From Spirosoma validum (GTDB lineage Bacteria; Bacteroidota; Bacteroidia; Cytophagales; Spirosomataceae): 64,000 bases of DNA. The notes under the pieces are model-generated. The model did not search any database, had not been told where the DNA came from, and was given only the letters and a program-made list of their open reading frames with translations. A program made the translations under genes and the position numbers. The stretch's first letter is position 1, and each line of letters opens with the position of its first letter. The stretch is from positions 124,001 through 188,000 of the forward strand of contig NZ_JACXAA010000002.1 in NCBI RefSeq assembly GCF_014699035.1, read 5' to 3'. This document shows, piece by piece, positions 33,717 through 44,800 of this stretch.

Positions 33717-36245
33717 CTATTGGCGAACAACTTTCAGGATCTTCGTCTGAGTAGGCGTACTGACGTGGATAAAATACATTCCTGCCGAATGGCCAAGCAT
33801 AAGTCTATGTCGTTCAACGGGAGCTACTATCTCGACGGCGCGCTGACTGCTTGATTCACCCAACGTATTGTTTACCTGTAATTTAAGTGACTGACCTTGT
33901 ACACCCCGAACTTCCACGTCGACCCAGTCCGTATTGATCGGATTACCCAACGTCGTGATCTGTAAACCCGTGCCCGGTTCAGTAGCACCGATTCGCGCCC
34001 GTTCGCTGTTGCAGTAAGCGGCAAAGCTGAACTCGTACACGGCTTTGATGCCATTTTGCTCAGCTGTGATAAGAATCGGTTTGGGGTCGTTACGTAAGCC
34101 CGCTTCGATAACACCGCTTGTGCTGGCAGGCGAACTACGTATGATGCCCGGCGCTGTAAACGTAATTGGCGTACCATCGCCACCGCTGGTTCGTAACGTA
34201 ATTGCTCCCGTCTGACAATCATAAAGAGGCTCCAGCACAACCAGCGGCTGACCGTCAATCATCAACGCTTTGTCGGCCTGAATCAGACCGAAACCTGTCC
34301 CGAAATCAAAGCCCGTATCGAAGCCAGGTGTGTACGGATCGTCCATGTCTATGGCTGTTGTGCGCAGACGTAGCAGTACGTTATCCGGACTCATGCTATT
34401 ACGGGCTTTTTCCTGCAACAGAGCGGCTACGCCAGCCGCGTGGGGAGCCGCTGCTGAGGTTCCGTCAAAATTGGGAAAACCATCATTTTCATAGTCGACA
34501 CCTGGGAAAAAGAACGTCGTATTAGCTCCGTTAGGCGCTACAATCTCAGGCTTTAGCCGGGTTTGCGGTGGGATCGGCTGGCCATAAGGGGTAAATAGAA
34601 TGGGCGTTCCACCAGCCGAAGAAAAGTAGTCGATCAAGGGCAATGGATATTGAACCGGGTCATAAGCGGGCGTTTCACGATACCAGGTAGCGCCTACGGC
34701 AATGGCTCCGGCGGCATTTGCGTGACCAACAACCGTACTGCTCTGGGTAAGGTATTGAATGGTCGAGCCGAAGCCGTAGTACATAAATTTAAGCAAACTC
34801 GGGTCGGGCCCCGCGTATTTAACGACCACAACTTCCAGTTCGGCGGGAGTCTGCGAGCCATTGTATATGCTATTGAACTCGAACGGATCGAGACCAATAT
34901 TGGCCTCATCGCTTGATAGATCAGGACGGAGCACACCCCCGATGTATACGTAGACACCTAGGTCGGTTTTAGCACCTGACACCCCACCCGACAAGGCGCT
35001 TTGGGAATAAAACGGATCGGCCCACTGGAGGTTGTACGTAAAGATGCCCCCGGGTTGAAGAATAATTTTCTGCACGATTGAGCCGTTACCAAATTCGTGG
35101 GCACTGGCCCCGCCGGGAAACGAAAAACCCGCGGGTAGGGGAGGAAGCTTACCCGAGTTGCGAAAGCCGCTGGTGTACGAATCGCGGGCCTGGTTGCCAG
35201 CGGCCGAAAAGTAACTGACATTGAAGCTTTTCTTCACGTAATCAACCGCTTGGGCAATGATGCCATCCTGAAAGAAAGGCTCGTCAGCGTAATAAACGTC
35301 GTCGACAATGATGTTGCAGCCAGCTTTCGCCAGATCAATAATGCCCAGGGCAAAATCAACCTGACTTTCAAAGGCCGTATAAAAAGCAATATCGGCCCCG
35401 GGTGCTACGTCGTGAACAATCTCAGCCATAGCCCGCCCTTCGTCGATCAGGAACGAATCAGCATCCAGAGGGAGGTCTTTCAGTATCTGGACGTTAGCAG
35501 GTAGGTCGCCTGAAGCTACTCCGTCAGCCGCGCCCCCGAGCGCGTTGTACGAATCGGAGAGAACACCAATTTTCGAACCGGCTCCTGTTACGTTATAGGT
35601 TTGCCGGGCAATGTCGGCCTGCATAACCTTATCGCCCTGTGAAGTCACCTTTCCCGCATGTGCAATCGGCCGGTACGAAGGCCGGGCAATACGTAGCGTC
35701 GTTACGTTCCGCAACCGGTTTAACTTATCGATGGGGAAATAGCCAAAAACGATATGTTGATAATAGCGTCCGTCCTGTAAGCCTAAAGCCTGCAAGTCGT
35801 TGAGCAACGCCTGACCGTCGGCTTCATTCGCCACCGCGTCGATGGCAACCCGGCCATCACGTATGCGGGTACGATTGCTTTTCATGGAGGTAATTGTCCC
35901 CTCCGATACCGCAGCCTGCCGAAGGTTACCGCTCTTCAATTGATTCTCCTTCAGCAGGGGCTGTTGCGTATTCCTGTTGGTGGATCGATCAATGGGAAAT
36001 TTGCCAAACCGGAAACCAGATGGGGTGCTGTTCGTGGACGGAGCAGCCTGACGAAGCTTGCTACTTTGTTGACCAAGGGTTTTCTGCTGGGCGGCTTCAA
36101 GCTGAAGCGTCAGCAGATCGGGTGAGAGCTTAGCGGCTTTGGCTTCCTGTTTGAGGTCAGCTTGTCCAACACTGAGGAACGGGATACTGAGCAGCAGGCC
36201 GATTAGTACGGCAATAGAATAGGTACTTCGTAAATGATTAAACAT
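33717..36245 (-). CDS. Secreted subtilisin-family (S8) peptidase with T9SS-type C-terminus
   Basis: 842 residues from the ATG at 36245, the start of a signal peptide (an upstream start at 36347 is unlikely). A propeptide region (about 30-220) is followed by the S8 catalytic domain: Asp in G-V-L-S-D-S-Y (near 231), His in E-I-V-H-D-V-A-P-G-A (near 278), Asn in S-A-A-G-N, and Ser in D-G-T-S-A-A-A-P-H-A-A-G. The last 80 residues (R-H-R-L-M-L-G...G-M-Y-F-I-H-V, then K-I-L-K-V-V) match the type A sorting domain of the type IX system, so it should be exported to the surface. Confidence 0.93.
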   Translation of the reverse strand: MFNHLRSTYSIAVLIGLLLSIPFLSVGQADLKQEAKAAKLSPDLLTLQLEAAQQKTLGQQSSKLRQAAPSTNSTPSGFRFGKFPIDRSTNRNTQQPLLKENQLKSGNLRQAAVSEGTITSMKSNRTRIRDGRVAIDAVANEADGQALLNDLQALGLQDGRYYQHIVFGYFPIDKLNRLRNVTTLRIARPSYRPIAHAGKVTSQGDKVMQADIARQTYNVTGAGSKIGVLSDSYNALGGAADGVASGDLPANVQILKDLPLDADSFLIDEGRAMAEIVHDVAPGADIAFYTAFESQVDFALGIIDLAKAGCNIIVDDVYYADEPFFQDGIIAQAVDYVKKSFNVSYFSAAGNQARDSYTSGFRNSGKLPPLPAGFSFPGGASAHEFGNGSIVQKIILQPGGIFTYNLQWADPFYSQSALSGGVSGAKTDLGVYVYIGGVLRPDLSSDEANIGLDPFEFNSIYNGSQTPAELEVVVVKYAGPDPSLLKFMYYGFGSTIQYLTQSSTVVGHANAAGAIAVGATWYRETPAYDPVQYPLPLIDYFSSAGGTPILFTPYGQPIPPQTRLKPEIVAPNGANTTFFFPGVDYENDGFPNFDGTSAAAPHAAGVAALLQEKARNSMSPDNVLLRLRTTAIDMDDPYTPGFDTGFDFGTGFGLIQADKALMIDGQPLVVLEPLYDCQTGAITLRTSGGDGTPITFTAPGIIRSSPASTSGVIEAGLRNDPKPILITAEQNGIKAVYEFSFAAYCNSERARIGATEPGTGLQITTLGNPINTDWVDVEVRGVQGQSLKLQVNNTLGESSSQRAVEIVAPVERHRLMLGHSAGMYFIHVSTPTQTKILKVVRQ

Positions 36246-36516
36246 AAGAGAAAGGGATAAAAGGTGAGAGGATTGATTAACAACGTACTTATGAGTCGTT
36301 ACAAACTTATCGTTCGCTAACAAGCCAGTATTGGAAAAATCGGCCATATGGCAACCATTCCCTCAATAATCAGCTCTCACGTAAGAATTCCAGCGACCAC
36401 TTGGTTGTCAAGTGTATACAAGGAGGGAGCCTTTCGGATGTGTGCATATAATTGGGTAGACGATGGTCAAGCTGCTTACTGATCATAATAAATTGCTCGC
36501 GAGGTTCATCCATGGT

Positions 36517-37332
36517 TCACTTGATCATGTACTCAGCCATAGCGTGATGCTGGCCAAAGAAAACAGAGGGCGTTTGACCGGTTAGTCGATATACATCGTT
36601 GCAGAAGTGCGACTGATCATACCAGCCACCTGCGTGAATCAGGTCTTGCCAGGAAAGCGGTTCCGGCGAAAAAGCTGCCCTGAATACGTTGCGAAACCGC
36701 ATAACCTGAGCGAAGCTCTTAGGTGAAAGACCCACCTGTCGACTAAACTCACGGGTTAATTGACGGGGGCTAACACGTAACTCTGTCGATAATTGCTGAA
36801 CGCGTCGACCACCCGGCTGTGCTAACCAGCCTGAAGCCATATCTACCCAGTTGGTATACAGGAGCGGAGATCGATTCGCACAGGATAGAAGATGGATTTC
36901 AACCAAACGAATTCGATCCTGGTCACGGTCGAGCTCCCGGAGTTGATTCGCCAGCGAAAACCATTGCTGCCGAAAAGCAGGCGAAAATACATCGTCAATC
37001 GACGTAAACTGGTCAGTCAACTCAGCCATTGGTAATCCGAATAGCTGATATAAACCCGTTGGCTGAAAGGTGATCATCAACAGGTTATAGTCGACAGATT
37101 CAGTTAACCACATGACTTGCGTTAACTGGCCCCCAATAGCAATCCTGGAAGGTTTCTGCAGCACACCCAAAAGCTCAACCTGATAATCAGCTCCCAGATT
37201 CAGGACGATACCGGATCGTCCTCCCGGCGGAATCCGCTCGGGCTGGGCGAAACCAGTGGATGACTTCATGAGGACGTATGCCTCAACGTAAGGACGAAGG
37301 GCCAGCGAAGGCAGAAAGGATTGATAGTTCAT
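36517..37332 (-). CDS. AraC family regulator with DUF6597-type N-terminal domain
   Basis: 271 residues from the ATG at 37332; a longer frame to 37488 adds a 52-residue tract of weak character. The N-terminal domain (about 1-120, Y-V-E-A-Y-V...P-P-G-G-R-S-G-I-V-L-N-L-G) fits DUF6597. The C-terminal helix-turn-helix pair (about 170-271) has L-S-T-E-L-R-V-S-P-R-Q-L-T-R-E-F and Y-D-Q-S-H-F-C-N-D. Upstream-activating or repressing role with an unknown ligand. Divergent from the hybrid sensor regulator. Confidence 0.9.
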   Translation of the reverse strand: MNYQSFLPSLALRPYVEAYVLMKSSTGFAQPERIPPGGRSGIVLNLGADYQVELLGVLQKPSRIAIGGQLTQVMWLTESVDYNLLMITFQPTGLYQLFGLPMAELTDQFTSIDDVFSPAFRQQWFSLANQLRELDRDQDRIRLVEIHLLSCANRSPLLYTNWVDMASGWLAQPGGRRVQQLSTELRVSPRQLTREFSRQVGLSPKSFAQVMRFRNVFRAAFSPEPLSWQDLIHAGGWYDQSHFCNDVYRLTGQTPSVFFGQHHAMAEYMIK

Positions 37333-37776
37333 CGATGCTATGAAACTGGTCCTATACTTTCGATAAAGCAATCGTTCAGATAAGGTAGTTACTGCTACGT
37401 TCGCAAAGCAGACCATGCCCGATTCTGTGACTGACAACCATACAAGATTGTGCTTTTTGGATTGACTGACCCCTAAGATTTGGGGCAACCTGTATCAATT
37501 TCGGGGCAAATGGCTGCGCTGACTTAGCAAACGGTCAAAAAAGTAGGTTTGGGACGTAGTGAGAAGCCTCTAGACTCACCATCATGGCCAGAATTGATTA
37601 CCACGTGTGCTTAGATAAACACAGCCCTTTAATCAATAGGAAACCGAATAAACTCAGCTAATTGACAAGTATTCAGCGGTTTCTACTTATCTTACCTATT
37701 GCTTACATCCGGCAATATGGACAGATTGAATGAGTTCGCTTTTTAATTAACAGGGGATTAAATCGGAGCCACTCTA
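37333..37776. other. Gene-free divergent promoter region
   Basis: About 440 bases between the AraC-family gene and the hybrid regulator. I see no convincing gene, hairpin or perfect TTTG/TAnnTTTG promoter pair. It must hold the start signals for both divergent genes. Confidence 0.5.
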
Positions 37777-40701
37777 TTGATAAAGACGATACGTATAATC
37801 AGTTGGCTACTTCTGCTGACATTTACAACTGGCAAGGCCCAGAATCCGGCGGCTAACTTTCAATTGGATTCCTTACCCAATGCGGGCGTCATGCTCGATC
37901 GGGGCTGGCGCTTTCATCCGGGCGATGATCTGAATTGGGCCAAGCCTGATCTGGATGATCGCCAGTGGAAACCGATCGATCCGACGAAGGCGATTCAGGA
38001 CGTACCACAGATTGAACAGGCGGGTGTTAGCTGGCTTCGGTTGCATATCACTACAGGGCAGGATTTACCGCCCGTACTATGCTACATGTTTCAGTCCGTT
38101 GCGTCGGATATTTATCTGGATGGGCGATTACTTTATCGCTTCGGTACGATCAGTGCGAATCCCGACAGTGTGCGGGCTTATAATCCATATGCTGCGTTCA
38201 GTTTACCGCTTCAGCCCGCCACGCAGCACGTACTGGCCATGCGAATTGCCTATCACCCAGGCCTCGATTATGAAAAAATCTATTTAGGCAGACTCCCTTC
38301 TGTCGTACGATTTAATCTGTTTCCAGCGGGGGAGATACCGGCGATTCCGCTATTCAATATCGAATCGGTATATCTGGATAGCTTCAAAGTTGGGATATCC
38401 TTTATTCTGTTTATCCTGCATCTTAGCTTATTTATAGCGTATCGCCGACAACGAGCCAATCTCTACGCAGCCGGTATGTATTTGCTGATGGGCTACCAGT
38501 CGTTTCTTCGGGCTGCTTCTGATCTTATGCATTCGATGGACGCCCGGACGATACTCGGCTATAGTACGTATGCTTCCCCCTGGATCAGCGGCTTAATGCT
38601 CCTCATCTTTTACAGCCTGTTTAGTATCCGGAAAGGCTGGCCATTCTGGCTGACAATCGGTAGTATCATTCTGTCTTACAATTCATTTCCGTCCCAATAT
38701 CCCTGGCTGGCTATTCTAATATCGTATTACCTGACGGTTGAATTAATTCGGGTCTCAGCAGTGGCTATCCGGCGTCAACTGGTAGGGGCTCGCATCGTTA
38801 TGACCGGCGTTCTTTGTCATGTTGGACTGGAAATTGTTTTCTGGATCACAAGCGCGTATAACATACCCATTGTTGGGCATGAATGGCTGTTTCACGGGCT
38901 GTACAGTATCCTGTTTTTGTGCATTCCGCTGACACTGTCGCTCCGGTTGGCTCTGGAACATGGCTGGATCAACAAACAGCTAAGTGTTAAGCTACAGGAG
39001 GTCGAAGATTTGTCGGCTCAAAACCAGGCTCAACAGCAGGCCAGGCAGGAATTACTGGCGAGGCAAAATGAAGAACTGGAACAGCAGGTTGACGAACGGA
39101 CCAAAGAACTCCGTGAACAAGCCGAACACCTTAAACAGCTGGATGAAGCCAAGTCCCGCTTTGTAACGAACCTCACACATGAATTTCGCACACCTCTTTC
39201 CCTGATCATTTCGCCAGTCGAGAAATTGCTCGAATCGCCCGTGCTGCCAGATACCATGCAGACGAGTCTACAAACAGTAGATCGGAATGCGCGTCACCTG
39301 CTCAATCAGGTCAACCAGCTTCTGGATATATCCCGGCTCGAAAATGGGTATATGAACGTAACGCAGCAGTCTGTTCAGGTAGGTCGACTCACAACTCAGC
39401 TTATCGATTTGTTCAGTTCGTCGGCTGAGGCTAAGAAAATTGCGTTGGCACTACGTATCCACGGTGATGATAACCTGTATTTGATGGATGCCGATAAGTG
39501 GGGGAAAATTGTTTATAACCTACTGGCCAATGCGCTCAAGTTCACCCCCACGGGCGGACAAGTCGATGTTCAATTGTGGCTGGAAGCCGATCAGGCCCGA
39601 CTGAGGGTGAGTGATACGGGTATTGGGATTGCCGCCGACCAACTGCCCTTTATCTTCGATCGGTTCTATCAGGCCGACGATCACATTACCCGCTCGTTTG
39701 AAGGTACGGGCGTTGGGCTGGCGCTGGTACGTGAATTGACTACGTTACTAGGCGGCAGGGTAGAGGTCGAAAGTCAGCCGGGCGAAGGCAGTACGTTCAT
39801 TGTGTATTTACCTGTAGAAGTTGCGCCAGCGTTTTCGACCCTAAACGATACTGATTTCCATCTTCCTGTAGCTGTACAATCTATTTCCAATAGCCATGCT
39901 ACGTTTGTAGATGAAATCAATGTTCTTACCGATCAGGACGATCGGGCTTTTGTATTGATTGTAGAAGATAATACGGATCTGGCCAATTTTATGGCCGGTG
40001 AGCTAGCGACGCGTTATCGAGTAATGATCGCTAATAATGGGCAGCAAGGCTGGGAGTTGGCGCAGGAATATTTACCCGACGTGGTTATTTCGGACGTAAT
40101 GATGCCGCAGATGGACGGGTTTCAGCTTACACGCCTGATTAAGACGAATCCAGCTACGGATTACATTGCCGTTGTGTTGTTAACCGCCAGAAGTGCTCAT
40201 GAGAGCCAGATAGAGGGATTACAAAACGGAGCTGATGCCTATTTGGTAAAACCGTTTGATCTGACTGAACTGCGACTGAAGATTGCTAACCTGATCACTT
40301 ATCAGCAAAAATTGCGGGTTTATCACCGCCAGCAGCTGACCCAACCTGACTCGGGAGTACACGTAGCGCCAACCGAACCGACCGACCCCTTTCTGGAGCG
40401 AATTTATACGTTGTTGGAAATTAACTTAGATAATCCACGAGTAGGGGTAGAGTGGCTGGCTGATCAGGTCGCGATGGACCGTAAAACCCTCTACCGCAAG
40501 CTACAAAGTAAACTTCAGCTCTCGCCCACGGAGTTGATTCGAACGTATCGATTACGTCGAGGCAGTGAATTATTACGGTCGGGTAAGACCGTAACGGAGA
40601 CGGCTTATTCGGTAGGATTCGAAAGTGTTACGTACTTTGGGCAATGTTTCAAGGAGGTGTATCAAATGACACCAACCGAATTTATCAATCAATATACATG
40701 A
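37777..40701 (+). CDS. Hybrid two-component regulator (sensor kinase, receiver, AraC HTH)
   Basis: 974 residues from a TTG start at 37777; the signal peptide-like segment (about 3-22) follows at once and no ATG precedes it. N-terminal beta domain (about 40-180) with W-R-F-H-P-G-D and F-Q-S-V-A-S-D-I-Y-L-D-G, like 7TMR-DISMED2/galactose-binding folds. Then about seven membrane helices (200-395), a coiled coil, HisKA with H-E-F-R-T-P (His 468), HATPase, a receiver domain (S-D-V-M-M-P-Q-M-D-G), and a C-terminal AraC-type DNA-binding domain (870-974). One protein senses, signals and binds DNA. The FAD oxidoreductase starts within its stop codon. Confidence 0.94.
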   Translation: MIKTIRIISWLLLLTFTTGKAQNPAANFQLDSLPNAGVMLDRGWRFHPGDDLNWAKPDLDDRQWKPIDPTKAIQDVPQIEQAGVSWLRLHITTGQDLPPVLCYMFQSVASDIYLDGRLLYRFGTISANPDSVRAYNPYAAFSLPLQPATQHVLAMRIAYHPGLDYEKIYLGRLPSVVRFNLFPAGEIPAIPLFNIESVYLDSFKVGISFILFILHLSLFIAYRRQRANLYAAGMYLLMGYQSFLRAASDLMHSMDARTILGYSTYASPWISGLMLLIFYSLFSIRKGWPFWLTIGSIILSYNSFPSQYPWLAILISYYLTVELIRVSAVAIRRQLVGARIVMTGVLCHVGLEIVFWITSAYNIPIVGHEWLFHGLYSILFLCIPLTLSLRLALEHGWINKQLSVKLQEVEDLSAQNQAQQQARQELLARQNEELEQQVDERTKELREQAEHLKQLDEAKSRFVTNLTHEFRTPLSLIISPVEKLLESPVLPDTMQTSLQTVDRNARHLLNQVNQLLDISRLENGYMNVTQQSVQVGRLTTQLIDLFSSSAEAKKIALALRIHGDDNLYLMDADKWGKIVYNLLANALKFTPTGGQVDVQLWLEADQARLRVSDTGIGIAADQLPFIFDRFYQADDHITRSFEGTGVGLALVRELTTLLGGRVEVESQPGEGSTFIVYLPVEVAPAFSTLNDTDFHLPVAVQSISNSHATFVDEINVLTDQDDRAFVLIVEDNTDLANFMAGELATRYRVMIANNGQQGWELAQEYLPDVVISDVMMPQMDGFQLTRLIKTNPATDYIAVVLLTARSAHESQIEGLQNGADAYLVKPFDLTELRLKIANLITYQQKLRVYHRQQLTQPDSGVHVAPTEPTDPFLERIYTLLEINLDNPRVGVEWLADQVAMDRKTLYRKLQSKLQLSPTELIRTYRLRRGSELLRSGKTVTETAYSVGFESVTYFGQCFKEVYQMTPTEFINQYT

Positions 40702-41750
40702 GTGCCGATTTTCTGATTGTGGGCCAGGGGATAGCCGGGTCGGTCCTGGCCTGGATACTGGACCAGCGTGGGTGTTCGGTGGTTCTGGCCGATGATCCGG
40801 GACTTCCATCCGCATCGGCCGTTGCGGCTGGCATCGTTAATCCCCTGACTGGCCGTAAGCTGGTTCGTACCTGGAAAGCCGACGAACTGTTTCCCTTTCT
40901 GCATCAGTTTTATAGCGGAATCGAGCAGGATTTAGGCGTCCGGTTTTTTCACCCCAAAACGATCTATCGCCCTTTTCGGTCGATTCGGGAGCAGACGGAT
41001 TATCGTACGTTAACGGCAGACCCGGCGATACGTCCTTACGTAGCAGAAACGGCTGACAATGAGGTTTACAGCAAATTCATCAATAATCCGTTCGGTGGGT
41101 TGGAAGTGACGCAGGCTGGCTGGCTGGATTTAACAGAGTTCGTGCGGGTGATCAAAGGCTATTTTGTTCGAAAAAATCAATACTTTGAAGGCCGAATCGA
41201 GCTTGATGATCTGAATATTAAAGAACACAAGGTCGGCTGGAAGGACATTGATTTCTCGAAGGTGATCTTTTGCGATGGCGTGCTGGCCCGCGAGAACTCG
41301 TTGTTTAGCTATCTTCCGTATAATCCTGTGAAAGGGCAGATTCTGACCGCTGTTGCCGATACATATTCCATTAAAAACATCGTCAATCAGGGCATTTTTA
41401 TTCTACCCGTTCGCGACGGCTTAATCCGAATTGGCGCTACGTATAGCTGGCACGATCTGGACTGGCAAACAACCGACGATGGTCGCCAGTTTTTAGAGTC
41501 GAAGGTCCGGGAGTTGCTGAAAATACCGTATCAGGTAGTCGCGCAACAGGCCGGCATCCGTCCGTCAACGAAAGATCGCAGACCGTTTATTGGCATGCAT
41601 CCGGCGCATCCGGCGGTTGGTATTTTCGGGGGTATGGGTACGAAAGGAGTTTCGTTGGCACCGTATTTGGCCGAACAATTTTCACGACATTTGTTAGATG
41701 GTGAAGATTTGGAGCCGGAAGCGAATATTAGCCGTTATGTTTCGTTATAG
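40698..41750 (+). CDS. FAD-dependent oxidoreductase (DAO family)
   Basis: 350 residues from the ATG at 40698, which overlaps the upstream TGA (ATGA), implying translational coupling; a longer frame from 40644 lies inside the upstream gene. F-L-I-V-G-Q-G-I-A-G-S at residues about 5-15 is the FAD-binding G-x-G-x-x-G motif; A-A-G-I-V-N-P-L-T-G-R and a C-terminal R-P-S-T-K-D-R-R-P-F-I-G match D-amino-acid-oxidase/glycine-oxidase-type proteins. It likely oxidises an amine or amino acid. Substrate unknown. Confidence 0.9.
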   Translation: MSADFLIVGQGIAGSVLAWILDQRGCSVVLADDPGLPSASAVAAGIVNPLTGRKLVRTWKADELFPFLHQFYSGIEQDLGVRFFHPKTIYRPFRSIREQTDYRTLTADPAIRPYVAETADNEVYSKFINNPFGGLEVTQAGWLDLTEFVRVIKGYFVRKNQYFEGRIELDDLNIKEHKVGWKDIDFSKVIFCDGVLARENSLFSYLPYNPVKGQILTAVADTYSIKNIVNQGIFILPVRDGLIRIGATYSWHDLDWQTTDDGRQFLESKVRELLKIPYQVVAQQAGIRPSTKDRRPFIGMHPAHPAVGIFGGMGTKGVSLAPYLAEQFSRHLLDGEDLEPEANISRYVSL

Positions 41751-41868
41751 TAACACGAATTAAGCTGGTAGCGATCAGCACTAATCAGTTAGTTTTTAGG
41801 AAATACGTAGTAGGTAAACGCTCGTGAATCCGGCATATTGGAATTGGGCGTATGGTTGTCGGTACGTT

Positions 41869-44800
41869 ATGCGAAATCAATACATTTTACTAGTAGGCCT
41901 TTTGTTGGTCGGAATGAGTGGGGCTACTGCTCAAAATTATCCGTCGCTCGAACGATTTGGAAAAAATCGGATTCAGTACCGCGGTTTCGAGTGGAAAACC
42001 ATCCGAACCTCAAATTTCGAGATTTACTATTATCAGGATGGTACGCAGATTGCCAATCTGACGGCTCAGTATGCTGAGTCGGAGTTTGATCGGATCACGG
42101 AATTGCTGGGGTACACACCGTACAACCGGGTCAAGATTTTTTTATTCAACTCGCCTTCTGAACTGGCGCAAAGCAACATTGGTATCAATGCACAGGGTGG
42201 TTTGAACACTCGGGAGCAGAATTTATCCAAATCGCGTATCGAACTGGCCTTCACAGGTGATCAATCAAGTTTCCGAAAGCAGATCGTTCACGACGTGGCC
42301 ATGCTTTTCGTGTATGACATGCTCTATGGTGGCAGCCTGAAAGATGCGCTTCAAAGCTCCTTGTTATTAACCCTGCCTGACTGGTTTATGCCCGGAATAG
42401 CGTCGTACATCGCTTACGGAAATAGTCAGGAATTAGACGATTACATGCGCGACGTTTCCCTGACGCATCCCATTAAACGAGCGGCCCTATTGGCGGGTCT
42501 GTCGGGATTGGAAGCAGAACAGGTTGGCCATTCGATCTGGAATTACATCGTTCAGCGTTACGGTCGCGATAATGTCTCCAATATCCTCAACCTGACGCGG
42601 ATCATCCGGAATGAGGAAAAAAGTATTACCAGTACGTTAGGGGTGCCTTACAGTCGATTCCTGCGCGAATGGCGTGAGTACTATGCAGGTATGGCCAGCA
42701 GCGTAACGCAGGCCTATCAGAGCGGCACCGATGACTTTCAGCTTAAAGTAAGCTCCGCGGATGATAAGTCTTCGCTGATCAGTTTAAAGTTAAGTCCTGA
42801 TAAAGAGCATATTGCGTATAGCATCCTACGTGACGGAAAATTCAGTGTAGAAGTTGTCAATACAAAGAATCGTAAAAAAACAACAATTCTGTCGGGCGGA
42901 TACCGACTCGATGGCCTGGCTATTCCTACCAGTACACCCTTAGTTGCCTGGCAGAAGGGAAACAACCTGCTCGTTATGACCGACGAGGTTGGGAAAACCT
43001 TCCTGTATCAGTTCAGCGATTTTGAAAAACGGCCTAAACAACAGTTTAAGCGTCAGGTTAATGGACTGTCGCAGGTGGTTTGGATGGATGCCTCGGAGGA
43101 TGGTGGGAGTCTGATCCTGAGCGCCGACCGTAAAGGGCAGAACGATCTGTTTCTATATAGTATCAATCGCGGGTCCTATCAGCAATTGACCAACGATCTT
43201 TACGATGATTTATACCCATCGTTTGTCGGACGTACGGCGCGTCAGGTCGTTTTCAGCTCGAATCGCAAAGAAGATACCCTTGGTGTTGACAAAGGCTCGT
43301 ATAAAACGATCCGTGACCGCCTGAGTTTGTTCACGCACGAAGGTAGTGCACGGGATTTGTCGGTAGTTCGGCTAACCGATTCGCTCTCGCATGCCGCACA
43401 GGCTATCCCCGCCAGCGAGACAACTCTATATTTCCTCAATGACATAAATGGCATTCGGAATTTATACCGCCTTGATACCGAAAGCAAAGCAGTTGGACAG
43501 TTAACAGCTTTCCCGCAAAGTATTCGTTTGTATGACCTGAATCCGACCAATGGAGGGTTCGTTTACAGCAGTTTGAAAAACGGCGATGAGTATATTGGCT
43601 TCCGTTCACAACTGAATCTGTCGCAGTCGGTACAGACACCGCCTACCCAGCGTGCGGCTGCCATTAACCGATTGACTGCACAGAATACGGCCCGTACGAA
43701 CCCGGTTAAAACCGACTCAACCGGGACACAGGCTACTCAAACGCTTACTGATTCAAGTGCCGCCGGACGTAACGTAGCAGGTGGCGCACAACCCGTACCA
43801 ACAAACAGACTATCACTGGAGCCTGGTGAAGTTGACACTGATAATTATCAGTTCGATCCAGAGGTGCTGAAAGCGGCTGAATATCGTCAGCGTCGGTCGG
43901 TAGCAGGCGTGTCGCCGGGCATAACAACGGCTCCTCTGCGGAATCGCCGTCGTGAAAATATTACCATCCGTGGCCCCTTCGATTACAAAGGCACGTTTGG
44001 TATCAATGATGCTCCCTCCAACTGGCGTATCGATCCGATTCGAGGTTTTGGGTACACGCAGGAAGTCACACTAACCGATCTGCTGGAAAATCACGTACTA
44101 CGTGCCGGTGGGTTTCTGAGCTTAACCAACGCACTTCATAACAGCGACTTATTTGCTGAATACACGAACCTAACGCATCGCATCGATTATGGGGTGCGTG
44201 TTGACCGCCAGACTTTGTTTGTACCCGATGCCGGTCTAACGCAGAAAAATCGGTACAACCGGTTTGCCGTATCGGCGTCCTATCCAATTTCGGTCAACAG
44301 CCGCTTTACGGTATCCCCGTTCTATGCCATGACCCGGCTGATCGATCTTTCATCGTTTGCACTGCCCGACCTCGTATCTGACTATGCCGGCTTGCGGGGC
44401 GAGTTTGTGTTCGACAACAGTCAAATCAACGGCATGAACATGACTGTCGGCACAAAGCTCAAACTTCGTTATGAAGAATACGCAGGTATGCGCTCGTCAT
44501 CCGAAAGTTTTCGGCGGTTATCGCTCGACGCCCGACACTACCAGAAAATTCACCGCGATCTGGTTTTAGCACTTCGTTTTTCGTTTAGCCAGTCGGGAGG
44601 GGCAGCACCCAAGCAAAGTACGTTGGGTGGTATGGAAAACTGGATCAATAATCAGAAAGAGCAGGTTGCTTCCAATCCGCTGCTGGTGCCGAACACCATT
44701 CAGAATGAAATCCCATACGATTACCGAAACGCATTCTTCCTTGATTTTGCTGCTCCACTACGTGGATTCCGCCAGGGCAAACTCACTGGGAACAGCCATA

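Noticed and set aside
36246..36347. A 34-residue extension before the S8 peptidase signal peptide
   Set aside because: The signal peptide begins at the ATG at 36245, so the extension would block secretion.
37333..37488. A 52-residue extension of the AraC-family regulator
   Set aside because: Residues are not like DUF6597 and lie in the shared promoter region.
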